Assembly (NCBI GenBank): GCA_019323495.1
Contig: JAHWHE010000055.1
Span: forward strand, 1 to 10,338
Source: Candidatus Woesearchaeota archaeon
GTDB lineage: Archaea > Nanobdellota > Nanobdellia > Woesearchaeales > WJKV01
Direction: 5' to 3'
Length of the DNA stretch: 10,338 bases
A model generated the notes under the pieces. That model saw only the letters and a program-made list of their open reading frames with translations, was not told where the DNA came from and made no database searches. This document shows positions 1 through 6,430 of this stretch, one piece after another. A program made the position numbers and the translations under genes. Each line of letters opens with the position of its first letter. Position 1 is the stretch's first letter.

Positions 1-125
1 AATTCTTCAATAATTTCTTTTGAGAATTCCCTGTAATTTTCTTCTGGAGTCTTCTGGCATGCACTGATGCTTATAAGAAGTAAAAACATGAGCCCGATAA
101 CAACCGCTTTATTCATAATCTTCAT
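1..125 (-). CDS. Putative lipoprotein, N-terminal fragment (runs off the window)
   Basis: Reading leftward from an ATG at 125, the first 41 residues are visible before the window edge. They begin with Lys-Ile-Met-Asn-Lys, continue as a hydrophobic stretch (residues 7-20) and reach a lipobox Ile-Ser-Ala-Cys with the cysteine at residue 23. A charged, Glu/Lys-rich segment follows. This is a typical lipoprotein export signal, so the mature protein is probably anchored on the outer face of the cell membrane. A GGTGA ribosome-binding site at 134-138 supports the start at 125; an in-frame ATG at 116 is a poorer choice. The gene follows lonB on the same strand after 54 bases but has its own TATA element in that gap. 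Nothing visible identifies the mature domain, so function is unknown. Confidence 0.75.
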   Translation of the reverse strand, partial: MKIMNKAVVIGLMFLLLISISACQKTPEENYREFSKEIIEE

Positions 126-161
126 TATCACATCACCTTTCTTTCATAATCTAATGCAGGG

Positions 162-169
162 TTTATATG
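162..169 (-). promoter_or_regulatory. TATA box of the left-edge lipoprotein gene
   Basis: On the minus strand this reads CATATAAA. Its centre is about 40 bases upstream of the ATG at 125, predicting transcription from about 140 and a short leader carrying the GGTGA site. This suggests transcription independent of lonB, although read-through from lonB is possible because no clear oligo-T run separates them. Confidence 0.5.
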
Positions 170-179
170 TTTTATGGAA

Positions 180-2039
180 TTATATTATATCACTGATAAT
201 CTTGTTCTTTCCTTTATAGTCAAGCACTGTTCTGAGCACTTCCCCTATTGTTTCAACAGGGATTATGTTTATTTTTTTAAATTGCTCCTTGTCCAGCACA
301 ATGTCCTGCAGATTGCTCTTAGGCACGATGACATTAGGTATTCCTGCGTCAATTGCAGCTTCTACCTTGCTTGTGACTCCGCCCACAGGCAAAACCTCGC
401 CGAGAACAGACAACGAGCCCGTCATTGCATAATTCTGTTTGACAGGGATTCCTTTGAGTGAACTGATTATTGCGGTCGCAACTGCGATGCTCGCGCTGTC
501 TCCTTCAACACCTTCATATGTCTGCAAAAACTGTACAAAGATGTCTTTCTTTTCCTTTATGTCTTCTCCATAATACTTCTTTATTATCGCGCTCACATTT
601 TGAATCGCTTCTTTGGCTATCTCGCCCAATTTTCCTGTCGCAGTAACTTCTCCTTTTTTTCCGCCAGGAGTGACTTCTGCTTCAATCGGCAGGATGATTC
701 CGCTATGCGCTGTCACGCCGATCACTGCAAGGCCATTGACCCTTCCTACTTTCGAACCTTCTATGACTAAAATATTGTATTCCTTTTTTCGTTCCAAAAA
801 CCTGTCAGCCATCTGTTCTTCCAATGCTCTTGCGCCTTTCTTTGCAAGAAGTATGTGCTTTGGCTCGACTGTCTTTTCCCCTTTCTCGACTGCGATGTCT
901 CCTGCAGTCCTCACCAATCCACCTAATTCTCTAAGTCTTAATGTAAGATGGCCCTTTCTGCTCGCCCTCTTTCTTGCTTCCTTGATAATCATGTCGATTG
1001 CTTCTTTTGAAAAGTGAGGGATCTTCTTGTCCTTGTTGACTTCCTGCGCAACAAACTGCGCGATCTTGAACCTGTTCTCAGGAGTGTCCTCAAAAGTATC
1101 GTTCATGTATATTTCGTAACCATATCCTCTTATCCTGCTTCTCAGTGCAGGATGCATGTTCTTCACAGTCTCCACATTGCCAGCAGCAACAAGGATAAAG
1201 TCGCAAGGAACAGGTTCTGTCCTTACCATTGCGCCTGCGCTTCTTTCTGACTGTCCTGTAATAGGATGCTTTTTTTCCTGCAGGGATGTCAATAATTCCT
1301 GCTGCGTATGCGGCGCCAGTGTCGCGATTTCGTCAACAAACAAGACTCCTAAGTGTGATTTGTGAATCATTCCTGCAACAATCCTTTCATGCGCAGGAGT
1401 GCCTAATCCTCCTGACTGGAACGGATCGTGCAAAACATCTCCTAATAATGCGCCTGCGTGCGCGCCTGTTGCGTCATTGAACGGCGCAATGCTCCTGTTG
1501 AAATTGTCGACAATGACTTTTGGCGCAAGATTTGTGCTGCCCCCCATCCTTCTTACCCCTAGGTTAAGGAATATTATGAATGCTGCGAGAAACAGCATGC
1601 CGCCTATAAAGAATGCAGCGAACATAATTTCTGACTGGTACTTCTCAAGCACCCACCATGGCGCGATCATCGCGATAATAACAAGTATGAAAAAGAACAG
1701 GTTTTTGCCGCTGAAAAAACTGCCTGCCTTGAACCTTGCCTGTGCAACCAATTTTCTTCCTTCGCCAGCAGGGATCTCTCTTATCAACGGCATGTTTTCG
1801 TCATTTGGATTCGCAAAACTTACGACATCCTTTAGCTCTGATTTTGGCAGCAATTCTGCCAGCCCCATGCCAAGCATAGATTTTCCAGTTCCTGGCTGAC
1901 CTATCAATAGAACGTGCCTTCTCTGCCTTGCAGCCTTTCTCATCACATCGACTGCTTCGTCCTGCCCAATAACCTGGTCAATTATTCTATTCTCTACTTT
2001 GATGTCTTTTGTTGTTTTAAAATCAGGCGTCTTTGCCAT
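180..2039 (-). CDS. lonB: Archaeal LonB-type membrane-bound ATP-dependent protease
   Basis: A 619-residue AAA+ protease that unfolds and degrades damaged or regulatory proteins at the inner face of the membrane. Walker A is Gly-Gln-Pro-Gly-Thr-Gly-Lys-Ser at residues 47-54. Two hydrophobic segments (about 114-131 and 138-160) interrupt the ATPase domain and anchor the protein, the hallmark of archaeal LonB. Walker B ends in Asp236-Glu237. The C-terminal S16 peptidase domain carries Gly-Asp-Ser with the predicted catalytic Ser515, and Lys558 in the Gly-Gly-Val-Thr-Ser-Lys motif completes the Ser-Lys dyad; the 43-residue separation equals that of E. coli Lon (Ser679/Lys722). Unlike bacterial LonA there is no long N-terminal substrate domain. 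Length is normal and the gene looks intact. It starts at an ATG preceded by a GGGAAGA-like site and is transcribed divergently from the operon beginning at 2125. Confidence 0.97.
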   Translation of the reverse strand: MAKTPDFKTTKDIKVENRIIDQVIGQDEAVDVMRKAARQRRHVLLIGQPGTGKSMLGMGLAELLPKSELKDVVSFANPNDENMPLIREIPAGEGRKLVAQARFKAGSFFSGKNLFFFILVIIAMIAPWWVLEKYQSEIMFAAFFIGGMLFLAAFIIFLNLGVRRMGGSTNLAPKVIVDNFNRSIAPFNDATGAHAGALLGDVLHDPFQSGGLGTPAHERIVAGMIHKSHLGVLFVDEIATLAPHTQQELLTSLQEKKHPITGQSERSAGAMVRTEPVPCDFILVAAGNVETVKNMHPALRSRIRGYGYEIYMNDTFEDTPENRFKIAQFVAQEVNKDKKIPHFSKEAIDMIIKEARKRASRKGHLTLRLRELGGLVRTAGDIAVEKGEKTVEPKHILLAKKGARALEEQMADRFLERKKEYNILVIEGSKVGRVNGLAVIGVTAHSGIILPIEAEVTPGGKKGEVTATGKLGEIAKEAIQNVSAIIKKYYGEDIKEKKDIFVQFLQTYEGVEGDSASIAVATAIISSLKGIPVKQNYAMTGSLSVLGEVLPVGGVTSKVEAAIDAGIPNVIVPKSNLQDIVLDKEQFKKINIIPVETIGEVLRTVLDYKGKNKIISDII

Positions 2040-2053
2040 TATCTTCCCAATTG

Positions 2054-2068
2054 CCTAACAATTTTAGG
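2054..2068. repeat. Inverted repeat CCTAA-N5-TTAGG in the lonB promoter
   Basis: The arms CCTAA (2054-2058) and TTAGG (2064-2068) are perfect inverted copies around a five-base spacer. The element sits immediately downstream of the lonB TATA box, where a bound repressor would block the polymerase. Whether it is an operator is inference; five-base arms in AT-rich DNA can arise by chance. Confidence 0.4.
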
Positions 2069-2078
2069 TATTTAAAAA
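2069..2078 (-). promoter_or_regulatory. TATA box of lonB
   Basis: The minus strand reads TTTTTAAATA here, centred about 35 bases upstream of the lonB ATG. It predicts a start of transcription near 2048 and a leader of roughly ten bases. An inverted repeat (2054-2068) lies between this element and the predicted transcription start. Confidence 0.6.
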
Positions 2079-2090
2079 GGTTTGTGTTAG

Positions 2091-2098
2091 ATTTAAAT
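2091..2098 (+). promoter_or_regulatory. TATA box of the OB-fold operon
   Basis: The element ATTTAAAT is centred about 30 bases ahead of the ATG at 2125, predicting a very short leader or a nearly leaderless transcript for the three-gene operon. An AG-containing upstream context (TTAG) could serve as a weak BRE. It lies back to back with the lonB promoter without overlapping it. Confidence 0.6.
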
Positions 2099-2124
2099 AT
2101 TCGCGCTTTTAGAATATATACAGG

Positions 2125-2466
2125 ATGAAACAAAAAACCTTGTTCAAGATAGCTTTAATTTGTGCACTAGTAGGGATATTTTTGATCTATCTAATCTCAA
2201 CAACTTCTGATATAGAGCAGACAAGCATCTTTGGTGCAAAATACATCGATGAAGGAGTTGTCAAGGTAAAAGGAACAATAGATGAGATCGAAAAATTAGG
2301 CGGAATAACAATATTAAGGATTTCTAGCAGAGAGACAATACCTGCAGTTGTATTCGAAGGCATGGACCTGGACCAGATACAGACAGGAGATGCAGTCGAG
2401 ATCATAGGAGAGATAGACAGCTATAATGGCAAAAAACAATTGGTAGTGAAAGAGATAAGGAAGTGA
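2125..2466 (+). CDS. Membrane-anchored OB-fold domain protein
   Basis: A 113-residue protein with one N-terminal transmembrane segment (about residues 7-25, preceded by Lys-Gln-Lys) and a compact beta-rich domain at about 45-110. The pattern Val-Lys-Val-Lys-Gly-Thr-Ile-Asp at its start, the Gly-Asp-Ala-Val-Glu-Ile-Ile-Gly-Glu-Ile centre and the terminal Gln-Leu-Val-Val-Lys-Glu-Ile are characteristic of an OB fold of the tRNA-anticodon/RecG-wedge nucleic-acid-binding type. Membrane-attached OB domains also bind proteins or ligands, so nucleic acid binding is not proven. The positive-inside rule would favour a short cytoplasmic tail and an external OB domain, but this is weak. It is the first gene of an operon: the next gene starts five bases after its stop. 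Specific function unknown. Confidence 0.8.
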   Translation: MKQKTLFKIALICALVGIFLIYLISTTSDIEQTSIFGAKYIDEGVVKVKGTIDEIEKLGGITILRISSRETIPAVVFEGMDLDQIQTGDAVEIIGEIDSYNGKKQLVVKEIRK

Positions 2467-2471
2467 TTTGA

Positions 2472-3398
2472 ATGGTGATTGAATCGGATTTAGGAGAGTA
2501 TGATGAAAGAGAACCAGGAAGATGCGGCAAAGGGCTTTACGTCTTGGATCTTGATTTTATAGATAGAATAATAAAGAGAGCAGAAGAAGGAAAAGCAAAA
2601 TTCGAGCCGCCTATCAAGCCAAAAGAAATATCAGACAGGCAATTAAAAAACATTCTTAAGAAAGAATTTCCAGAGCCTCTTTCTGCCAGTATTTTCGGAG
2701 AGTTTGAAAACTGCGGGATAGTGCGCTATCTAACTCAAACCTCTATCCAAATAGATAAGAAAAATTATGAAAATCTTGTGCAGTACTACATGGAGAAATT
2801 AAAGCACAGGATAGAGAACAGGCAGATAACATATTTTGACACAGAGATGTCGCCAAGAACTGTTTACGAGAAATTAAACAGAAGGGATCCTGACTTGGTT
2901 GCGAGGTTCAAGAAAGCAGGTGCGATAGTTGTCAGAAAAAGAGGCAGGAAAACAACGTACAAGGTAGACACTGAAATAAGACAGGCATTGCTGCGCGATG
3001 TTTATAGTGACGAAGAAAGAACAGTGAAGGATGTTCTTGAGAGTATAATAGAAGAGTTCGACGCTGTAGAAGAAGACGAGAAACTAGACGCGCTCGCAAG
3101 GGTGCAGAATCCAAGTGGAAGCTGTTTTTTTGACTTCCTCAGGAAGAAATTCCCAAAGGTCCGTCAATCCTTGATGTCTTGCAAGATGTATGAATTGGTC
3201 ACTTGCTTGGTAGTAGATTATTATCTAAAAAGAGAGCCTTCTTCTGCAGAGCCTCCTGCGGGAAGCAAGCCCGATAAAAAAAGAACGAATGGAGAGGGGG
3301 CTGAAATTACAGATGAAGCAGAAGAGCCTGAAAAAGAAGACGAGATTGTCCCTGACAATCTTTTTGAGGAAAATAAAGGATATCGGCACATAAGATGA
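2472..3398 (+). CDS. Uncharacterised soluble protein with winged-helix-like segments and an acidic tail
   Basis: A 308-residue protein that I do not recognise as a named family. It has no signal or membrane segment. Residues 56-100 contain Leu-Lys-Lys-Glu-Phe-Pro followed by a beta-like stretch ending Ser-Ile-Gln-Ile-Asp; residues 129-166 look like a winged helix, with two short helices and a basic wing rich in Arg and Lys; residues 218-252 repeat the Leu-Arg-Lys-Lys-Phe-Pro pattern. The last 50 residues are low-complexity, Pro/Glu/Lys-rich and probably disordered. An AGGAAGTGA ribosome-binding site covers the end of the preceding gene (2458-2466), supporting the ATG at 2472. The stop overlaps the next start by four bases, so it is co-transcribed and translationally coupled. 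DNA binding is an inference from the shape of the segments only. Confidence 0.8.
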   Translation: MVIESDLGEYDEREPGRCGKGLYVLDLDFIDRIIKRAEEGKAKFEPPIKPKEISDRQLKNILKKEFPEPLSASIFGEFENCGIVRYLTQTSIQIDKKNYENLVQYYMEKLKHRIENRQITYFDTEMSPRTVYEKLNRRDPDLVARFKKAGAIVVRKRGRKTTYKVDTEIRQALLRDVYSDEERTVKDVLESIIEEFDAVEEDEKLDALARVQNPSGSCFFDFLRKKFPKVRQSLMSCKMYELVTCLVVDYYLKREPSSAEPPAGSKPDKKRTNGEGAEITDEAEEPEKEDEIVPDNLFEENKGYRHIR

Positions 3399-4084
3399 GA
3401 TTATTAGCACTCGCGTTTGCAGGACTGGCTTTTATTGGCTGTTCTACTTACGAGATCCCTCAGGTTGAAGTGCAGAGGATAAGCAAACATATTGAAGAAG
3501 GAAGGCTGCAGAGAGTTTCCTTGGACAATCTGTTCCCTCCTGATCATAAATTCCCAGAATTATATGATCATTTCTTCATGATTATTTATCATCTTGAAAA
3601 GACGGGCAGGAATTATGTCGTGAACAAGCAGGAGCTGCAGCAGTTCTTTGAAAAGCACAATTTGAAATCATTCTTTCCGTTCAGCGAGCTCGAGGAGATG
3701 ATCAAGGAATACGGGATATTGAAGTTCTATAATGACGATGTATCAGAAGCACTGCCAGGCCCTCCTTTGCCTGTATATTTCGAAGCCTCTGAAAACATAC
3801 ACTTTTCAACGCGAACAGAAGGCCAGAATATCTGCCTGACACCGACGCGCGGGACCTTGCGCATATTACCCGGCTTTCTTATAAAACTGCTCGGCTATAG
3901 TTTCGAATCAAGAATCTACGAGCTAAAACTGATGGACAAGGGAGAGAACATCGTGTTCAGGACGACAGTAACCCATAGAAGCCAGACAAGATACTTCGAC
4001 GTTATTTATCACGCAGCAACAGGAAAAACAGACGAGCACGAGCTCAGCGCAGACGAGATAAAAGAAGTTATAAAAGGAAAATAG
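3395..4084 (+). CDS. Small lipoprotein of unknown function, last gene of the OB-fold operon
   Basis: A 229-residue protein with a short export signal: Met-Arg, a hydrophobic core and a lipobox Phe-Ile-Gly-Cys with the cysteine at residue 16. It should be attached by lipid to the outer face of the cytoplasmic membrane. Residues 30-115 are predicted mainly helical with many aromatic residues; residues 125-207 alternate polar and hydrophobic residues like a beta sheet. Two tandem Thr-Xaa-Thr/Arg segments and a Cys at 147 are visible but no catalytic motif is. The ATG overlaps the upstream stop as ATGA, so translation is coupled. Its first partner is also membrane-anchored, which suggests a surface or envelope role for this operon. 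No family was recognised. Confidence 0.8.
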   Translation: MRLLALAFAGLAFIGCSTYEIPQVEVQRISKHIEEGRLQRVSLDNLFPPDHKFPELYDHFFMIIYHLEKTGRNYVVNKQELQQFFEKHNLKSFFPFSELEEMIKEYGILKFYNDDVSEALPGPPLPVYFEASENIHFSTRTEGQNICLTPTRGTLRILPGFLIKLLGYSFESRIYELKLMDKGENIVFRTTVTHRSQTRYFDVIYHAATGKTDEHELSADEIKEVIKGK

Positions 4085-4101
4085 AGAAAAAATAAAATAA
4101 A

Positions 4102-4110
4102 TTTTATAAA
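4102..4110 (+). promoter_or_regulatory. TATA box of the 361-residue orphan gene
   Basis: TTTTATAAA is centred about 40 bases ahead of the ATG at 4146, predicting transcription from near 4131. The resulting leader of about 15 bases contains the run GGGGGT at 4136-4141, which is the likely ribosome-binding site at a spacing of four bases. The A/T-rich stretch 4085-4120 may also end transcription of the upstream operon, but no clean oligo-T run is present. Confidence 0.55.
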
Positions 4111-4145
4111 TTCGTTTGATTTATACTGTAAAATAGGGGGTATAA

Positions 4146-5231
4146 ATGGCAAATGGCGCTAACGAGGATATTGAAACTCTGCTAAGGAATAGTAAAGAAG
4201 GTGAATTACTCCGCGAACTAGTCAAAACAATGACTCTATATTCTGCTGTTATCTTTAGACGGCGTAAACTTCCAGGGCTTGAAGATGTTGAAACTGCTGT
4301 GAATCTTATTGCTGAAGCATACAACTTTGCAAGCGAAGTCAGGGATGAAATTGATAATTTAAGACATAAAGATAATGAAAAAATACATCGTGTTGCTGAA
4401 AAAGTATTTTCAGCATTAGGCGGGAAACGATTATGCCAATTAAAGAAAGAATTTCCAGATATTTTAACACGATCTGGATGTGTGCAATTTAAAGAACATT
4501 CTACTTTTCTGAGACTTAGCATCGATGCCTGTACATATAAAGAGGATATAACCATTGCAGAAGAAAGGCCAGAAGAAAGTAGTCTCTTTTCGATTTCTGA
4601 TGAAATTTCCTTCGACGAAAGAAACTTGCTTTATCGCGAGGTAACAGTGGCAGGATCAGAGAAAAGATTCAGAAAATATGTTGATCCTTTTAATTATTAT
4701 TTGCGACCGGATTTAAGCCAAGCATATGAAGATAGAAAAGTTCCTGCTTCCTTATTAGAGAGATTTGGTAAAGCGCTTGCACAATTACAAAGATATGCGG
4801 GCGCAGTGGCAAATTGGGAAGCAGATTTTGCTAGATTCAGAGAGCAGCAAGAGAGGAGAACTGAAGAATTCAAAGATAGAATGAGAAAGAAGCAAAGTGC
4901 ATTTATAGAAAAGATGGGCTTGACAGGAAAACTGCTAGTAGGGGGTTCAGCTTCCTTTCCCAAAACAAAATTGATAAGGATGCCAGAAAGAATGGGTTTC
5001 AAATTGCCCGTAGCAGAAGAAGCAGAACTCTTTGCCCGTTATTACATATGTGTTTACTTGCGTGAGCAAAAAATAGGGCCTAAAGAATATCAACAAATGA
5101 TGGATGATGCCCCTAATAAAGTTGATTTATTTATAAAAGAATGTTTCGGAAGGTTAAAACCAGGGCTTAGGGAAAAATGCCGCCTGGAAATAAATTATCT
5201 AAGAAATGCGGGTTTCAAGATCGAAGTTTAA
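4146..5231 (+). CDS. Uncharacterised protein, helical with a central Phe-Pro module
   Basis: A 361-residue soluble protein that I do not recognise. Residues 1-90 are mostly helical and acidic. Residues 93-128 contain Leu-Lys-Lys-Glu-Phe-Pro-Asp-Ile-Leu followed by a wing-like beta stretch ending Leu-Ser-Ile-Asp; this resembles residues 56-96 of the protein encoded at 2472-3398. Residues 203-256 form a strongly charged helix, probably coiled coil. The C-terminal 75 residues are helical with Cys302, Cys333 and Cys345. No signal peptide, membrane segment or enzyme motif is visible. The gene has its own promoter and a GGGGGT ribosome-binding site; it converges on the solute-binding protein gene with only 13 bases between their stops. 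In its first third it uses many T-ending codons (GCT, GTT, ATT, CTT), somewhat unlike its neighbours, which may reflect low expression or separate origin. Confidence 0.75.
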   Translation: MANGANEDIETLLRNSKEGELLRELVKTMTLYSAVIFRRRKLPGLEDVETAVNLIAEAYNFASEVRDEIDNLRHKDNEKIHRVAEKVFSALGGKRLCQLKKEFPDILTRSGCVQFKEHSTFLRLSIDACTYKEDITIAEERPEESSLFSISDEISFDERNLLYREVTVAGSEKRFRKYVDPFNYYLRPDLSQAYEDRKVPASLLERFGKALAQLQRYAGAVANWEADFARFREQQERRTEEFKDRMRKKQSAFIEKMGLTGKLLVGGSASFPKTKLIRMPERMGFKLPVAEEAELFARYYICVYLREQKIGPKEYQQMMDDAPNKVDLFIKECFGRLKPGLREKCRLEINYLRNAGFKIEV

Positions 5232-5244
5232 AAATAAAGAAAAA
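5228..5244 (-). terminator. T-rich terminator of the distal solute-binding protein gene
   Basis: Immediately after the TGA of the minus-strand gene the transcript strand reads TTTTTCTTTATTTTT, a typical archaeal oligo-T terminator without a hairpin. The run and flanking codons closely match the terminator of the paralogous gene at 6413-6430. It overlaps the last codon and stop of the convergent gene at 4146-5231. Confidence 0.65.
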
Positions 5245-6360
5245 TCAAATTTTCTCGAATTCTCCTTTGTCGATGATCTGGAACATCTCTTCTCTGATGC
5301 TTCTGACAATGCCGTCCTTGCCCATTGTGATCTGGCCTGCGATTCCGTCGTAGTCTTTGACTTGTTCAATCGCCTGCTTCAATGCAGCTCCTCTCGGCTC
5401 TTTTCCTTCTGCAATCACTTGCTCCATTGCATTTGCAACAATGTTCATTGCGTCGTAACCGAGCACAGTAAACATCGCCTGTTCAGGTTCTTGCCCGTAC
5501 TTTGTCACATACTTTGATAGGAATGCAGAATACTTTTCTTCATCCTGTGCCTCCCATGAAGTAAAGTAAGCTCCTTTTGCAGTACCTACGCTGTTCTCAA
5601 ACAATTCATTTGTTCCGAAGATGTCAATGCCTGCGAAATCAGCTTCAATACCCATTTCCCTTGCTTGTTTCAATACGCGGCCTGCTTCTTCAAAACCAAG
5701 CACAACAAGCAATTCAACACCCTTGTCTTTTGCTTTCATCAACTGTGCCCTGAAATCTGTATCCAAAGGACCATAGCCTTCATTGATAACGACATCTCCC
5801 TCAAATCTTTCCAAGAAAGAATCTTTGACTAATGCAATGAACGGATCTGTAGTAAGATACATTACACCTGTTGTTTTATCTTGCTCGTTTGCAAAGTCAG
5901 CTAGTGCATAACCTATGCCTTCGTCATAGATGCCTATTGCAAAGACATATTCGCCTGCCTGCGCAAGCTCTTCTGCAGTATCCACAGTGTTGATGACAAC
6001 TACTTCTGCAGCATCTGCCAGATTAGCAGTAGTCAATATTCCGCCGTAAGTCGCAGTCAACATAACATCTACATTATCGATATCTACCAGCTTGTGGTAT
6101 GCTTTCAAAGTTAGTGATCCTTCAAACCTGTCATCTTCAACTATCAGTTTGACAGGTCTTCCTGCGATGCCGCCTGCAGCATTAATCTCTTCTAGCGCAA
6201 GTTCTATGCCTTGATGATTGGCCTCTCCTAAAGAAGCGAGATCGCCTGTAAGCGGAGTGCTGTAGCCTATCTTGATGGGTTCTACTGTAACTTCAGGCGT
6301 TTTGCACCCGAAAATACAAAGAACAAGCAAAAATAACATCATAAGAGTAAGTTTTTTCAT
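5245..6360 (-). CDS. ABC-type branched-chain amino acid-like solute-binding lipoprotein (paralogue A)
   Basis: A 371-residue extracellular binding protein of the LivJ/LivK (Peripla_BP_6, type I fold) family, which hands a small solute to an ABC permease or senses it. The signal starts Met-Lys-Lys and ends in a lipobox Ile-Phe-Gly-Cys, cysteine at residue 19, so it is lipid-anchored outside the membrane. The mature protein opens with Ile-Gly-Tyr-Ser-Thr-Pro-Leu-Thr-Gly (31-39), and Ala-Gly-Gly-Ile-Ala-Gly-Arg-Pro-Val-Lys (62-71) is the family signature. A longer reading from 6381 is possible, but GAGGTGG sits just ahead of the ATG at 6360, the TATA box places transcription near 6375, and the paralogue has exactly the same length from this start. 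No permease or ATPase gene is near. The ligand cannot be named; pocket-region residues differ from typical amino-acid binders (see findings). Confidence 0.93.
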   Translation of the reverse strand: MKKLTLMMLFLLVLCIFGCKTPEVTVEPIKIGYSTPLTGDLASLGEANHQGIELALEEINAAGGIAGRPVKLIVEDDRFEGSLTLKAYHKLVDIDNVDVMLTATYGGILTTANLADAAEVVVINTVDTAEELAQAGEYVFAIGIYDEGIGYALADFANEQDKTTGVMYLTTDPFIALVKDSFLERFEGDVVINEGYGPLDTDFRAQLMKAKDKGVELLVVLGFEEAGRVLKQAREMGIEADFAGIDIFGTNELFENSVGTAKGAYFTSWEAQDEEKYSAFLSKYVTKYGQEPEQAMFTVLGYDAMNIVANAMEQVIAEGKEPRGAALKQAIEQVKDYDGIAGQITMGKDGIVRSIREEMFQIIDKGEFEKI

Positions 6361-6395
6361 TGCAGCCACCTCTGCAGACATATGATTATCGTATT

Positions 6396-6405
6396 CTTTA
6401 TAAAT
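6396..6405 (-). promoter_or_regulatory. TATA box of solute-binding protein A
   Basis: The minus strand reads ATTTATAAAG, centred about 40 bases upstream of the ATG at 6360. The predicted transcription start near 6375 leaves a leader of about 15 bases with a GAGGTGG ribosome-binding site (6365-6371), and it lies downstream of the alternative ATG at 6381, arguing against that longer start. A 12-base palindrome abuts it upstream. Confidence 0.65.
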
Positions 6406-6416
6406 ATTTGCAAATA
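6405..6416. repeat. 12-base palindrome TATTTGCAAATA
   Basis: A perfect palindrome in the BRE position directly upstream of the TATA box of solute-binding protein A and inside the end of the T-rich terminator of paralogue B. It could be an operator, but AT-rich palindromes of this length are not rare. Confidence 0.35.
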
Positions 6417-6430
6417 AAAAGAAAGAAAAA
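6413..6430 (-). terminator. T-rich terminator of solute-binding protein B
   Basis: After the TAA of the minus-strand gene the transcript strand reads TTTTTCTTTCTTTTTATTT, an oligo-T terminator. It separates paralogue B from the promoter of paralogue A, so the two binding proteins are most likely transcribed separately rather than as an operon. Confidence 0.65.

Noticed and set aside
613..1899. Open frames of 134 and 166 codons on the plus strand opposite lonB
   Set aside because: They are antisense to a complete, motif-rich protease gene, lack ribosome-binding sites or promoters, and encode low-quality Ser/Pro/Leu-rich sequences typical of codon-bias shadows.
6361..6381. Upstream ATG at 6381 that would lengthen solute-binding protein A by seven residues
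   Set aside because: It would place the ribosome-binding site inside the gene, lies at or before the predicted transcription start, and breaks the length match with the paralogue.
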